Below, piece by piece: positions 23,156 through 35,395 of a stretch of 64,000 bases of DNA (the stretch's first letter is position 1; each line of letters begins with the position of its first letter). The position numbers were made by a program, and so were the translations under genes. Origin of the DNA: Brienomyrus brachyistius (lineage: Eukaryota; Chordata; Actinopteri; Osteoglossiformes; Mormyridae); contig NC_064551.1 of NCBI RefSeq assembly GCF_023856365.1, positions 17,436,849 through 17,500,848 on the forward strand, in the 5' to 3' direction. A model generated the notes under the pieces. The model was given only the letters and a program-made list of their open reading frames with translations. It made no database searches and was not told where the DNA came from.

Positions 23156-25036
23156 TTAGTCCTACACACACGTGAGAAAAAAAAAAAAACGCATCGATGC
23201 TATTCATTTGCTTGCTCACTAGCTAGCCGGTTGACCGTCGTCCTCTTGCGATGTCGTATTTCCTCTTGTTCCTGGTGGAAGATAAGAGAGCTAGCAGGTC
23301 ATCATCAGCATACCCTGGCTTTTCTGTAGAGACGTCTTCTTAAAAGAAAAACCGGCACCCGTTTAGCACCAATCACACCCTGACCAAAAAGGCGTTGTTT
23401 GCGAGCGGCTTACATAAGGATTCGACGCCAGAGCACCTCTGCTTTGTAGAGGAGCTGCCAGCCAGCACACACAGTACCTTAGATAAAAACACAGCTTGTA
23501 ATTTCGAAGGAGGCGACCTTGGAGAGACCGTACGATTGAATATTTCTCACCGGATTCAGTTTCCAGTCAAGCGTCTTCATCTAACGAGCGTACATCTTAG
23601 ATCCTGTCTCATTAAATATACTTTTTCATGAATTGAAATGAGCCTGTAATTGTAGTCAGTGAGATGATCTGAATATAGGGCTAATGTAAGCTTGCAATTG
23701 GGAAATGCTTTAGCTGTAGATGATAGGTATTCTGTCTGCTCAAGAGGTGACCCTCTGGACATATTTAACCGTTTTTGCTGTGAGATCTGGATACACACTC
23801 TGACTTTTGTGCGCTGTCTGTTTCCGCCGGTTTACATTTCATTCGTTGGCACAGTATACTTGCACTTCGAATAACATCCAAAAATAAGCAATCCAATAAA
23901 TATGTGCTGACTAAAAAAAGTGTGTCACTGTATACATCTCTTGGGGCAGATGTTACATGCAATCCATTTTCGGTCTTTAATATCGATGTTCCTGATATTG
24001 TGTGTCTGTGGACAACCATTCAGATGTGACATTTCCGTCATCCGTGTCCCTCGAAATAAACGCGAATTTTACTGTATCATTGGCTAAAATATATCTAGCT
24101 GTTGCTTGAAATACGACGTAGGTAAAGTTTTCAGTTTCGTGTGCAGATGGGTGGAGACTGAGAGTGCATTTGCCATTTGTGTGCCTATGTAGGTTTTTTT
24201 AAAAAAAATATCGTTCGAAGGATTTGACGGGAGGAAGCAGGGTGGAGCCAGCGGTGGGCGTCATGTGACACGGGTCATGTGCTTCTTACCTGCATGTTGT
24301 GTCGTATCAGTGTTCATTTCCTGGGAGATTCCCCAGTGCCGATGTTTGCTATGAAAGTCGCTGAAGGTGGCTGCATTTTAAAAGCTGTTAGACCACGCGC
24401 ATATCACTTGGGAGAGACGCAGCTGCCCCTGCGGGAGGTGTACAGCCACCTTACTGCCTTTTCCGTCCCCTTCCAAGGGTCTTTGTGAGCACAAGAGCTT
24501 CCTGTAGACAAGTGGGAAATACTGTGTCACTATTTCTTGGGTGCGAGGCATAAACTGCGCATTACGCAGCGGCAGAGATCACGGTGCATCCGGCGACGCA
24601 TTAACTGTCAGGACGCGGTTTACGCAGACTTCCCCCGGGGCTTTAACCCTTCATGCGTCTCCACCGGCGAGACCCGTCACTGTGGTTGGGGGTGTTTACT
24701 GCTCCGCGTGCGCCATCCTTGACGTTCTTGTGAATGGCTTGTTTTTGTCATGCACGTGCAGATACAGTAGGTGTGTGTGCATATATTGTGTTGTTGAGTA
24801 TATTCTGTATGTGTCCATGACTTCATTTCTATGCATAAATCATTACTATTTTTGCACTGACTTATAAAACAGCAGGATTTATTTTTTCATAAAGGGTGCT
24901 ATATTTAAGATGAGGCCTTCTTCCACATCTCCTGCATGACCTGTTCAATATTTCCAACATATTTATCCTTTTTCTTAAACTGTCAAAGTTTAAGTATTGT
25001 AATTTTGTAGTTCCTTACCTTCCTTGTGGATTTTGA

Positions 25037-25042
25037 AATAAA
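25037..25042 (+). terminator. dusp10: candidate distal poly(A) signal AATAAA
   Basis: A canonical AATAAA sits at the end of an AT-rich stretch. It is followed within about 20 nt by CAGACCTCA and then a GT-rich block (TGTGTGCTGGCTGTT). The arrangement is textbook for cleavage near 25060. Confidence 0.55.
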
Positions 25043-25060
25043 GGGATTAAATGATTCCAG

Positions 25061-25649
25061 ACCTCATGTGTGCTGGCTGTTATTTAATCGAGCAGAACCC
25101 CGTTCACATATAGACAGGATATTGTCACCCCCCCACAAACTCCAGTGGAATCGCCTGCAGTCACCCCCTCCAAAATACCGATTGGACTAATCCTGTTACC
25201 TCATTGTTTTCACCTGTGCTATAATTCCAGCATGGTGATGCACCAATGACTCTCATTTCAAGTTCTGGTCTGAGCATTTCTTATTTTGTATTCTTTTGAT
25301 TCTGAATTCTCTCGATTTTGGACTCTCTTGCTTATGGCCCTCTGTTCGATTCGGGATTCTCTCCAATACCTACTAAATGTTCCTAATGGGAACATTTAAG
25401 TAAGCCAGTGAGTAGGTAAGTCACAGGCAGGTGGTACGGAGAGGGACGCTGCTCTGTCATTCTTCTTGATGATCTCTTCGCAGGAGACCAGTGATGCAAT
25501 TATGTGCAAAGTTGTGACGTTAATGCAAAGCTTGAGCACTCAAAGCTCGTCCCAAGAACAGCGAGGGCTCCAGCATGAGGACAGAGCAAGAATTCACCAG
25601 ACACGGACGGGAGGAATCCTTCAGTGCCCTGCAGTAAGAAGGAGAAGCT
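25061..25649. other. intergenic, no gene seen
   Basis: The stretch directly downstream of the distal poly(A) candidate has only short open frames and no recognised repeat. Confidence 0.5.
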
Positions 25650-25828
25650 GCTGAACACCGCGTTCAAGTTGATGGGGGTGATGGTGACCATGCAGAGTCT
25701 GAGGTTGGTTGCGTCGACCACCCACTGTAGCTGAACGCCGCGTTCAGGTTGGCGGGGTGACAGTGACCATGCAGAGTCTGAGGTTGGTTGCGTCGACCGC
25801 CCACTGTAGCCGAACACCGCGTTCAGGT
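25650..25828. repeat. 80-bp tandem duplication
   Basis: Two near-identical units of 80 and 79 bp start at 25650 and 25730. Both carry CCATGCAGAGTCTGAGGTTG and GTTGCGTCGACC. A truncated third unit starts at about 25809. Confidence 0.9.
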
Positions 25829-27519
25829 GACGCAGCCTGACCGAACCAACGCTGCCAAAACAGTGGATAACCACTGCTGTGATAATTGAATATTAATACC
25901 TCTAAATATTTATCTGTATGTCCCGTTACTATCCTAGGGCTGAGCACACTACTGTACCTGGGTTCAAGCTGTAAGTAAACATCACTTGCTTGGATGAGTC
26001 GGCGTGACCCCACAGCATCGCTGTGCCCTCTTGGCCCTGCGTGTGGGCCATCAGCTCACTGCCCACCCCCCCCCCCAGCCATGCCACTGTTTTGCCCCCT
26101 CCCCCCCCAAGTCGCATGCCAGGGTGGACGTCACAAAAACAGCAAGGTCAGCTCCATGAGACAGGAAGCGGGGCAGCACTGTTTGAGTGCTGGAAACAGG
26201 AAATGCTGGTCCGCTTGGCCAGCACTCTTCCTGGGGTAAACAAGATCCACAAATACGGCCAAGAACTATACTTTCACTGGAACCAACATTTTATTCACAA
26301 TTCATTTGTACTATACTTTTGCAAGCTGTCGTACGTCAGTGACATCTGATTACTCGTTAAGCACTGGGAGAGGTGCTGCACAAACATACAAACAAAATTC
26401 AATGAAAGGAATACAAATCCTCTGGGCGCTGTGTACATGTACGTGATATACATCCTATATTTACTCCCGACGGACTGCAAGGCCGCGTTAGACCGCGCAG
26501 GAGAAGCAGAGGGACTGAGGCCAGACGCTTCTCTGCATAGGAACAGGCCCTAAAATAGTTGCTGCGTTGTTTCTAATTACGACTGACGAGTGGTCGGCCT
26601 CGTTAATCCATCGCCATCAGCACAACACTCGGACCGACACCAGAATAGCCCTGATGTTAGCAGGTCTGCATGCCGCCTCTGCCGGCTTTTGTACGTATTA
26701 GGAAAGGCCGGGGCAGTGCGGCCCGGGAGGAGTTCTGATCACGGACATCCAGGGGGAAGCAAACTGGGTAAAAATAACCCAGGGAGGACCATCTATTAGC
26801 AAGATGCTAACGTCCATCAGCACCGAATACGCACACGCGATACACACGCACCCCTGACACGCGATACAGGCTTGGGCACGTGAAACCGCAGCTTTGGGAA
26901 AACCGTCCGCCGCACGGAGCTGCTGTGGTCGTCAGTCAGGCCCTTAAACCATTAGTTCACTGCAGACAGCAAAGACTGAAAGGCACACACCTTAACTGGA
27001 AACCCAGTGTAATCTGTATGATGTCTTTTGAGCTGAAATTCACACTGAGGAAATGCCGCTGGTTTAGGTCACTACCTGCAGGAAACGGAGGTTAAAAAAA
27101 TATGAGTATTTTGCTTGAATATTTCTGTCAGTGCCTTCCCGCATTTCGCAAGGAAGTCAGTTTTTTGAAGTTAAACGCAAAGCTGCGCTTTGCTAGGCAT
27201 TGAGTCATTGCTGTGGCAACTGTCTCTGAACCTCTGTAACCAGAGTCGGCTGTCTGTCGAGGAACAGCAGTTAATCCCGAAAGATCCTGGAAGCCGTGAG
27301 CAGTACATGAGTCAAGGTAGGTGGACGATTATAGTGCGAATACAACAATGACAATTTAGTAATATAAACTTTCATTTTCGTTAGTAATGTTGCTGCCCTA
27401 AGCAGACACCATAGTGAACACTGCTGGAGGTCAGTCAGAGTCCCTCGATCAGTCGGCGTTAAGGCCTTTTATTCAAGGCCCAGCAATGCCATGATTGCTC
27501 TGCCACACCCTCGCCGTAA
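25829..27519. other. intergenic, no gene seen
   Basis: C-rich runs occur at about 26066-26077 and 26100-26109. Open frames reach about 108 codons but overlap each other and show no recognised domain. Confidence 0.5.
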
Positions 27520-27680
27520 GTAACCAAGCTAAATACCAGAATTTTGGCATTTCTAGTTTTTTCACTGCATTCACAGATCTTTGCAGGAACCTGAAAAATG
27601 GTCCCCACAACGTCAAAATAACAGTTTTTTTCACTTTTAGCATTTGGTCCCTACAATGTAATATAACCCTAATCCACACA
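27520..27680 (-). repeat. GGGGACC-type dispersed repeat, copy 1
   Basis: The minus strand reads TGTGGGGACCATTTTTCAGG, the same start as copies at 31180 and 34675. The rest aligns in order, including the GATCTGTGAATGC block. It is adjacent to a (CA)n tract. Confidence 0.7.
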
Positions 27681-27682
27681 CA

Positions 27683-27685
<3 letters not shown>

Positions 27686-27726
<41 letters not shown>
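27686..27726. repeat. (CA)n microsatellite
   Basis: A CA run of about 40 bp at the edge of the GGGGACC-type repeat. Confidence 0.95.
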
Positions 27727-27730
<4 letters not shown>

Positions 27731-28730
27731 TGCATAATGTACTCAATAAGCAGTGATTTGGTTCTGAATCTTCTGACTCTTTTTTTGTACACACACCTGG
27801 GCCTGTGCTACTGCACAGATAGTCCAGGCTTCTACGCATCACTGTCCCACCTGCTGGACCCGAGAATACAGAGTCCGGAAGCAGAAATGCAGGGTACCAT
27901 GGATTGCCCGTTTTCCTGCTGGTAAATGTCTGGTCTGGTTCAAGTCACACGTGTCATGACTGTGTGGGGGCTGCAGCAGCGGCTGGGGGCTGGATCTGGG
28001 TGATTCCATGTTCCCATGGCGAACGATAATCAGCTCTGTTGCCAGCAGTAATGACACCCAGCTGGACCTAACTGGAACGATGACCTCATCGCAGATAAAT
28101 AGGGCCACCTAGGCAGATAAGGGTGAGGCCTGTGAAGGCCTGAGAGGTAAGATTGTATTTTTTCTGGGTTATTGGCTGGCTCTCTTCCTCTAGTTTACTG
28201 TACGGCTCTCAGGTCTGCTGTTTAAAGGAGCCGTGACTGGGTTTTATGGCTCCGGCTGGCTCTCACCCACTCGCCCCAGAACATGCCGCGGCGTTTAGCG
28301 AAACATCTGTCCACGTGTCTCTGCTCTCTCCGCTCCATTACCTTGCAAGTGGAATGGAGTGGAGTATGGATTTTCTATTGAAATCACAGTGCCTGACGTC
28401 AGACTGAAATCATTTCCCTTGGCTGGGGTAGACACACGGTGTGTAGCTGTGTTTCTGAATTAATCCTTTCTCTGAGCATTTAAATGAAAGGATGGAGACA
28501 TCTCATTCATGTGAAGTCATTTGGATCTGTATCTCTGTATCACTGCTGGATACAGTGGGCAATCATTAGCATATTTGCATATTTACTTGTTCCACGGCTG
28601 CTGTCTGGATGAGTGACCCACTGATTGTGATATAGGTTTAGCTCAACTAGCTACGCTTTCTAAATAATGTGGGATAGCACCAGTATCAGGTCCATATGTT
28701 ATGCCCCAGAAGTGCCGTGGGAACCACACA
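27727..28730. other. intergenic, no gene seen
   Basis: Only short open frames and mixed composition. I recognise no repeat or RNA gene. Confidence 0.5.
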
Positions 28731-28960
28731 TTTGCATGGGGCCCCTGAGGTTTGGGGTCTCCCCCATTGGTTGCAAGCAGTCACTACACTAAATATTAAA
28801 CAAATATCTTCCTTACTTAGGACATGCTGAAGCTGCATGTTTTGCTAATCAACTAGCTACAATTATCTGACACACTAGCATTTCATTTTGTCATTGAAAC
28901 ATCTGAGATTGGGGGCTTGGGGCCCCGAAGTAACCTTCTGATTGGGGCCCCTGAAACAAA
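28731..28960. repeat. dispersed repeat, second copy
   Basis: This is the longer copy of the element at 18925-19030. It has GGGGCCCCTGAGGTTTGGGG, then GCAGTCACTACACTAA, an extra AT-rich block, then GAAGTAACCTTCTGATTGGG and GGCCCCTGAAAC. Confidence 0.7.
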
Positions 28961-30556
28961 CCCCCCTCCGTACAGCTGTTATCGTGTTTGATGGCACAGT
29001 CTTACTCATCACCATAGACCAGCGACCACTGAATGTTACAATCCACCGTGAACACATCTAAGGCCTGAGAATCTCTCACTGCAATGTTAGGACAGAAGTG
29101 TTCAACAGCTGCCCACAATGAGTCCCATTCCAAGCGATACGCCGGTGTGATAAGGAACCCACAGTGACATCTCAGTGTCCTGTTGACTGCTGAAGCGTCC
29201 TTTCAGTAAAGGGGCTTTTAATCTGCCATGGGGGGGGGGGATTAGGGCCCACATTTTCTTGATATTCACTGGTCTGATGGGGGAAATTTGCATTGATAGG
29301 ATGTGTATAGCAGGCCTCATAGAGTAATGCGTGTGCAGAATATCACAGTCAATGTTTCCTACACTTACCGCTAAATGAGCATAAGGTCGCAAGGCCACGC
29401 GGTTCCTAGCAAAACATTAATGGGCTGAAAACCCGTTTGCATGAATCACCTAAATACAGCAGAAGATAAATGATATTTTTATTTAAGCCGGCACTTCAGA
29501 TTGCGTTTCTTCCTGACTTGGAATTACAATTTACAAAATTTTGCCTTCTCAGAGCTCAGTCAATAAAACATATTTAGTGAAGCGTTTAAATCTATAGTCG
29601 CTTCACTTGATGTATGCTATGAAAACGATTTTTCCCCATTTATATCCCTTCATCATCACATAAAAATTGGAGAAATAGAGGCCACAAGACCGATGCACAT
29701 ATACTGTTGTCCTCTGATGTTTGTTTTCGGCTGTTATTGAAGGTTTTGTGCTTGATCATCACTGTGGAAGTTAGTACATGTACTTACTACAAAGTCTGTC
29801 CATTTGACTTTAAAATTTAAAAGAAGGTTGCGATTAAATGTTCTTACTGGGGTATTAGTCTTCAGAGAGGAAATCCGATTGATAAAACATTTATTCCGCA
29901 TATCCGGCGGAGCACATTTCCAGGAATCATATGTTGCCCGAAGCAGGGGAATAAATCTCGTTGCAGTGCAATGCTTGAAAACTGGGCCCCAAATGGCAAA
30001 AAATATAAATGTTAGTTTAATGCAAATTAGCAGCACACAGCTTAAACTCATAAAGTCCAAATAACTGTTGCCATAATCCACTGGAAATACTGCATCTGGA
30101 TAAGCAGTGAGAATTCCACAGTGAAATATCGGAAAACTGTAATAGGTAAATAGTTTTTCCACTCAATAGCAACAGTCCAGCCAGAAAAATGCATGCATTG
30201 AGGCTGATGAAGAATTTTACCAAAACCTTACAACATTGTCGCTCTTCAAAATTACCAGCCTTTTAAATTATACGTTTTGTGAATTTGCTTATTCATCTTG
30301 CCTGATGGAATCTCGTAATATGTACCAATAGTTCAGGCCTATATCACTTCATTCAGGTGCAAGAGTCCATGACAGTAATTCGTGTGTTTGATGTTTTGTA
30401 AATTAAAAACACTTCCGAGCCGGTCACAGCGCTGGTACTGTACCAGACGAGGGCCAAAGTCCAATCTGCAGACAACGTTCTTTATCGTGACGTGATAAAT
30501 CTGCGGTTCGCATCCAGTGCGAGACACGTCAAATATGAAGCCCAGATGAAACCAGG

Positions 30557-30558
<2 letters not shown>
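28961..30558. other. intergenic, no supported gene
   Basis: The longest open frame is 142 codons on the minus strand (29734-30162). It is rich in Phe, Cys, Leu and Ile as expected from AT-rich non-coding DNA and has no recognised domain. A G10 run lies at about 29230. Confidence 0.5.
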
Positions 30559-30602
<44 letters not shown>

Positions 30603-30742
30603 AATATATATAAAACACAGACACATATACATATATACATACACGCATACAACCAGCAGTGAGCCAAAGCGTTTAATTTCACAGAATGTCTCTGTCGATT
30701 CCTTTCCAGCAGTCTAATATCCTTTCTGCACCCACATATACA

Positions 30743-30826
<84 letters not shown>

Positions 30827-30827
30827 T
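30559..30827. repeat. two (TA)n/(CA)n microsatellites
   Basis: A TA run at about 30560-30593 leads into CA repeats. A longer TA run at 30745-30802 is followed by CA repeats to 30827. The open frame with long Tyr-Ile runs here is an artefact. Confidence 0.95.
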
Positions 30828-31179
30828 TTATTTTAGAGTCGCTGCTTATATGATTTGCGTAATTTCAGTTACGATGCTCATTTCCTTGTTTTTAGTCATT
30901 GTCGCGTCAACATCAATGCGGTGATTGTTTGGTTTGGTCTGTGTCAAGATATTATTAACTGGTGTTAACGATGCCATCGTTAGCAGTAAGGCACATTCCG
31001 GGTCGCACACTGGATAGAGTTTTATCACGGGAAAGGTGTGAAGCCCACACCCTGTCGACGACTTGGGCATACTCTCCCCTGACGCTCGTGTATGCGGGTG
31101 TGTGTGTGTGTGTGTGTGGGTTTGCATAGATCACATTTGCAGACCAGAATGTCCCCAAAGTGCGGTAAAACCTGGAACT
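30828..31179. repeat. spacer with (GT)n tract
   Basis: A GT run of about 21 bp lies at 31098-31118, just upstream of the second GGGGACC-type repeat. Nothing else is recognised. Confidence 0.7.
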
Positions 31180-31420
31180 TCCTTACTTTTGGGGACATTT
31201 TTCAGGTCCCCATTTGGATAACCTCAATTTTATAAAAATCTGTGAATGCGATCAAAAAAGTAAAAATACCAAAAGTCTTGTATCTTGTTTGGTTACGTTT
31301 GGTTAGGGCTGAGTGGGGGTTAAGGGTGTCGTGATTGTGATTAGGGTTTTTCCCACAGAAATGAATTGAAGGTCCCCATTTATATAGGTTTGCTAACATG
31401 CATGTGTGTGTGTGGTTTTT
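31180..31420 (+). repeat. GGGGACC-type dispersed repeat, copy 2
   Basis: It starts TTGGGGACATTTTTCAGGTC. It continues with CTGTGAATGCGATCAAAAAA and GGTTAGGGCTGAGTGGGGGT, and ends CAGAAATGAATTGAAGGTCC near a GTGTGTGTG stretch. The block order is the same as in copy 3. Confidence 0.8.
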
Positions 31421-32504
31421 TTAAATAACCCCCATGCAGGGGGAATTCCCCGTTGCACACAGACCGCCCCACTCTTGATCATGACGTTCTTCTTTCCGTG
31501 TGTATGACCTATATTTAAAAATGGTGCCCGAAACCATTTTGAGTCTCACTAGTTTAGCTCTAGTGTGAGGTGAAGGAATTAACACTCCCAAAATAAACAT
31601 CTGTTCATAAGCTCGCTTTCTGTCTGTGTTCAGGAGTCTGTTTTGTTTAAGAGTGTTTAAAATTTAGTCTTTCTTATTGTATTTTCTCACTGTCCATTAA
31701 AATGTTACTTACAGATGCGCTTTTAATTCCTACAAATTACAAACCACACATGTGACAGCGGGGGCCGTGTGGGGTTGGTTTACACTAATATGCTCAGCAA
31801 TCTCCCCCATTTTGGTAGTTAATTTCAGCCAGTGCAGTGGCATGTATAAAGTAACCAAGTGGGTCTATCGTTAACACCGTTCCCTAGGACACTTCCACAA
31901 ACAACAGCTGCGGAGCGTGTCGAACAGCCTTGGAGCTCTAATATCACGCATGAAAAATGCTGCAATGTTAAAAATACATCATCCTTTTTGTCACTCAAAG
32001 ACAGCGGACTCCAAGATGGCCGTCCCCAAACACTGGTCACTAGGCAATACGTCTATCCAAACACGGGCCAGCCGCCTCTCTTGCCATTCCCAGGCCGGGA
32101 CGCAGCTGTTCAAACCCTTTTCCAGAGAAACGCTTGTCGCACGTTTGAGTGTCAGTCACAGATTTGCCAAACTTTAATGGTCTATGCACACTTTAAGTCA
32201 TGCAACACGTTAGTAATGAGCGCTGAAATTACACAATAAAAGCAATTAATCTTTAAGATTAAGTTTGAAATAATATAGCATGAAATGTCAGTGAAAAATG
32301 GACACCTGATTTTATGAGCTAGCTGACTGATGCCCTGGAATCTTCTGTATTTTTGATCTTTGCAAAGGATAATCGACTATTTGCAACCCCTGTGAAAAAA
32401 ACACAGTAGAAGGTGTGTGTTTGACTACAGTAATTATCACAGCTGTAAGCAAGTCTGTAGGTAAAACAGTTTCACACAGACCATTAGCAAATAACTGCTA
32501 CACA
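31421..32504. other. intergenic, no gene seen
   Basis: An open frame of 126 codons on the plus strand (31859-32239) has overlapping alternatives in other frames and no recognised domain. I do not call it. Confidence 0.45.
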
Positions 32505-32795
32505 CACCCATCTGCTTATCTCTGCTTGTCCTACACAGGGTTGTGGAGCTGATCCTGGAAGCTACAGGTGTAAGGCAAGGCCCAACCCTGGAGAGGGAGC
32601 CAGTCCATCACAGGACACATTTACTTGCACAACTACGGGGAAATAGCATGTTTTTGTGCCATGAGTAGAAACCCTACAATATCACAGGGAGGACGTACAA
32701 ACTCCACTCCCATAGAGCTGTGGCAGAGACTCGAACCCTGATCCCAGCGATGTAAAGCAACAGTGCTAACAAATGCATCACCAAGCCATCCTGGC
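32505..32795 (-). repeat. DANA/mermaid-type SINE, old copy
   Basis: A minus-strand copy with the family order still visible: TCTGCTTGTCCTACACAGGG, CATCACAGGACACATTTAC, GCAGAGACTCGAACCCTGAT and CAACAGTGCTAAC. It is much more diverged than the copies at 4679 and 10318. Confidence 0.75.
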
Positions 32796-34630
32796 TACAT
32801 ATAGCCACTAGCAAAAGACAATTTATTATTATATGTTTATGATTGGACAACACGAGCTTAGTATTTTAGAGGTTGACTGAGTCTGTCCATTTCAGATGAT
32901 CTGGCAGATGAATGAAATCAACATTGAGCCCAACTGTTACATTACAGCTGTGGACAACTGAAGCTTAGAATTTCAGACGATGTTATTTATTCTAAGACGT
33001 ATAATATTTATACACCAATGCTATTATGCAGACCTGTGCTATTGTGAAATCAGCCAGAATATTAAAAATGCTGTGGCAATGAAGTGTACCATAGAAAGGC
33101 TATTTTAAACTCATTTTCCGGGTCTTTCCATTACTTCGGATTACAAATAACAGTGTGATTTTCTGCCTGATTGATTGGTTTAGTTTCTGCATGTGTTTTT
33201 GGAGAAATGCAGAGCTCACAGAAAGTCTTGGGATGCTTGCTTATTTCAGTAAAAATATTGCATATTTATTGGTTTCATAACAAAATCATTATTCACTTGC
33301 ATACAAAAATATATATCACATTAGAAGCAACTAGTAGTGTAAAGTAAAACATTTAGCGCAGTAATAAATTGAAAAGTTAATTGACAATCGCATTCGATGC
33401 TTTTTAATTAGTAAAACCTTTGCAACAACATAAAATGTCAAACATTTGTGTTCCATATCCATTGGAAACCAATGACCACCACTGCAATTAACAGCAAATG
33501 GCAAGAACAGAACTGAATGAGTAAGTAAACAAAAAATTAAGACACTTACAAATAATATGTCCATGCAGAAGATATGTGCAGATATGCTGAACATTGCTTG
33601 TCAATGGACTTTTGTTATGAAACCAATACATTTGCAACATTGTTACAGAATTAAGGAAGTGAGTACTGTGTTTTAAAAGGCAGGATTCTAAAAAAAGGTT
33701 CGAAAAGCAGGTCACTGCCGGAATACAGCTGGCTGCAGCTGTACATTTAGCTCCCTAGCTAACATTAAGCCTCCTGACTAATTATAAGGGACACCTTGAC
33801 TGTTTAAAACGAGGAAGAGGGAAAACGTTCATTTCCTGGGGGACGATTCCTGTACAGATAAACCTTGTGCTTTTTGTCCATCGTTAGCTGTTGTAGCCTA
33901 CATTTTATATGGAGAGAAGTCAGATTTAGCGATTAACACAGTGTTATTCTCTGCTCTGACGAGCATCACACCTATTTATCTGTATGGTGCTCGATAGATG
34001 AGAATAAATTTAAGTTTAAATCCAATAAATGAGAGTAAATTACTCTAAAGTTGATTAACCAGTGAACTCTTCCTTGTTTTACTTCAACAGCAGAAATACA
34101 GACAGATTTTCCCACCTGAAGTCTTTTCCTTGAGGGTCAGACTCTTATTAGCGACACCGTCACCATAAAAGCTGATCATTTCCTAGGCTTTGTCATCACA
34201 ACACTGCAAAATTCAGAGCTGTTTACCTTTGATGGCGCTTATGGGAACTACATGAAATAAGATCCCCAACCCACCTGCCATGTGGTCTGTCTGATTGAGC
34301 GATCTGATTGATTTATCAGGGAAAATAATGTATTGAATGAGTGATTCACAACATCTCTTTCCAGCTTCAGTAAGCTCAAGGGATTTTGGGTAAAATGACC
34401 TTTCCGGGTCGCCTTGATGGTGAATGTTACCAGCTGCTGCCCATAACGAACACCCCCCCCCCCCCCCCAAAGCAGTGCTCTGTGTAAAACTGACAGTTAT
34501 AAGATACGCAAATGATTAAGGACCGTGGAAGGGCATTTGGCTGAGGCTTTGTCTACCATTATTATAAGCTCATATGAATTGTTGCTGTATGTCTGCTGTA
34601 AGCCAACCCCTCTGCTGCCTGGAATATTCC
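32796..34630. other. intergenic, AT-rich, no gene seen
   Basis: The composition is AT-rich with no convincing open frame. A C16 homopolymer sits at 34453-34468. Confidence 0.5.
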
Positions 34631-34637
34631 CTCATTT

Positions 34638-34890
34638 TTATGTGTGTGTGTGTGTGTCTGTGTGTATATTATGTTTATATTACATTGTGGGGACCATTTT
34701 TCAGGTCCCCACAAAGATCTGCGAATGCGATCGAAAAAGTAAACACATCAAAAATCTTGTATTTGGTTTGGTTACTAATGGTTCAGGTTAGGGCTGGGTG
34801 GGGGTTCAGGTCTCCATGTTGGGATTAGAGTTTTCCCCATAGAAATGAATGGATAGTCCTCACAAAAATCAAATAAGTGTGTGTGTGTGA
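34638..34890 (+). repeat. GGGGACC-type dispersed repeat, copy 3, with (GT)n ends
   Basis: A GT run at 34640-34666 leads into TTGTGGGGACCATTTTTCAG. CTGCGAATGCGATCGAAAAA and GTTAGGGCTGGGTGGGGGTT follow, then CATAGAAATGAATGG, and the copy ends at another GTGTGTGTG tract (about 34878-34890). Confidence 0.8.
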
Positions 34891-34969
34891 TACATTTCCC
34901 CATTTGTGTGGGGTTCTCAAAGATACGCAGTTAGGCTGTTTGGTGTTTCTGCGACGCCCATATTCTGTG

Positions 34970-35078
34970 TGTGTCCTGTAATAGGATGGTTTGTCATCCT
35001 GGGTGTGGCCTGGGGTGAGTTCCAGGCTCGTCTTTGAGTCTGACCCGGATAAGCAGCTAGATGATGGATGGCACTAAT
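34970..35078 (+). repeat. mermaid-type SINE tail fragment
   Basis: Shows the 3' pattern of the family: CTGTAATAGGATGGTTTGTC, GGGGTGAGTTCCAGGC, GGATAAGCAG and GATGGATGGC. The head is absent. Confidence 0.5.
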
Positions 35079-35115
35079 TATATCAGATTTTTATGTGCCA
35101 GCTATGCACTGCTTT

Positions 35116-35197
35116 GACAAAGTGACCAAGTCGTTAAGGAAATGGACTGGTAATCCATTGTGCTCTATATGTGTAGGTTTGAGTCCCATCATTGTTG
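35116..35197 (+). pseudogene. tRNA-Ser-derived pseudogene, anticodon GGT
   Basis: The 82-nt sequence aligns along its whole length with vertebrate tRNA-Ser(GCT), including the long variable arm (TTGTGCTCTATATGTG). The anticodon stem ATGGA/TCCAT is perfect, but the loop is CTGGTAA, giving anticodon GGT (a threonine codon reader) instead of GCT. Box A is altered (TGACCAAGTCG) and box B reads GGTTTGAGTCC, losing invariant C56. The acceptor stem keeps most pairs with one A-A mismatch. A pseudogene or SINE head is more likely than a working tRNA. Confidence 0.65.
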
Positions 35198-35204
35198 GGT
35201 ACCA

Positions 35205-35395
35205 GCTCTCAGAGGATGCTGTGTGGTTCTGTGGGTCTGGACCCTGCGCTTGCTAGCTGAAGGTCCCTGGTTCAAATCCTGGTGATTAGTTTCACTGCTG
35301 GTCCCTTAATCCCTGATTGCTGCAGGGACTGAATGACCATGCATGTCACTTTGGATGAAAGTGTCTTGTGAAACATATAAAATGTTCATTTCAAA
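35205..35395 (+). repeat. V-SINE-type SINE
   Basis: A perfect box B, GGTTCAAATCC, lies at about 35269-35279, preceded by a box-A-like GTTCTGTGGGTCTGG. The tail region CATGTCACTTTGGATGAAAG then TGTCTTGTGAAA is a diverged form of the fish V-SINE-type 3' end. It follows directly on the tRNA-Ser pseudogene. Confidence 0.7.

Larger units (their letters stand above)
20913..25060 (+). other. dusp10: dusp10 3' UTR (extent inferred)
   Basis: After the stop codon no further gene is seen for over 4 kb, and two good poly(A) contexts exist, at 21413 and 25037. The last part (24,700-25,050) is AT-rich with ATTTA-like patches, as is common in 3' UTRs of unstable mRNAs. A reverse-oriented SINE tail sits at 23030-23155. 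Whether one long or one short UTR is used cannot be told from the sequence. Confidence 0.4.

Noticed and set aside
29734..30162. 142-codon minus-strand open frame
   Set aside because: AT-rich sequence giving a Phe/Leu/Ile/Cys-rich product with no family resemblance or exon signals.
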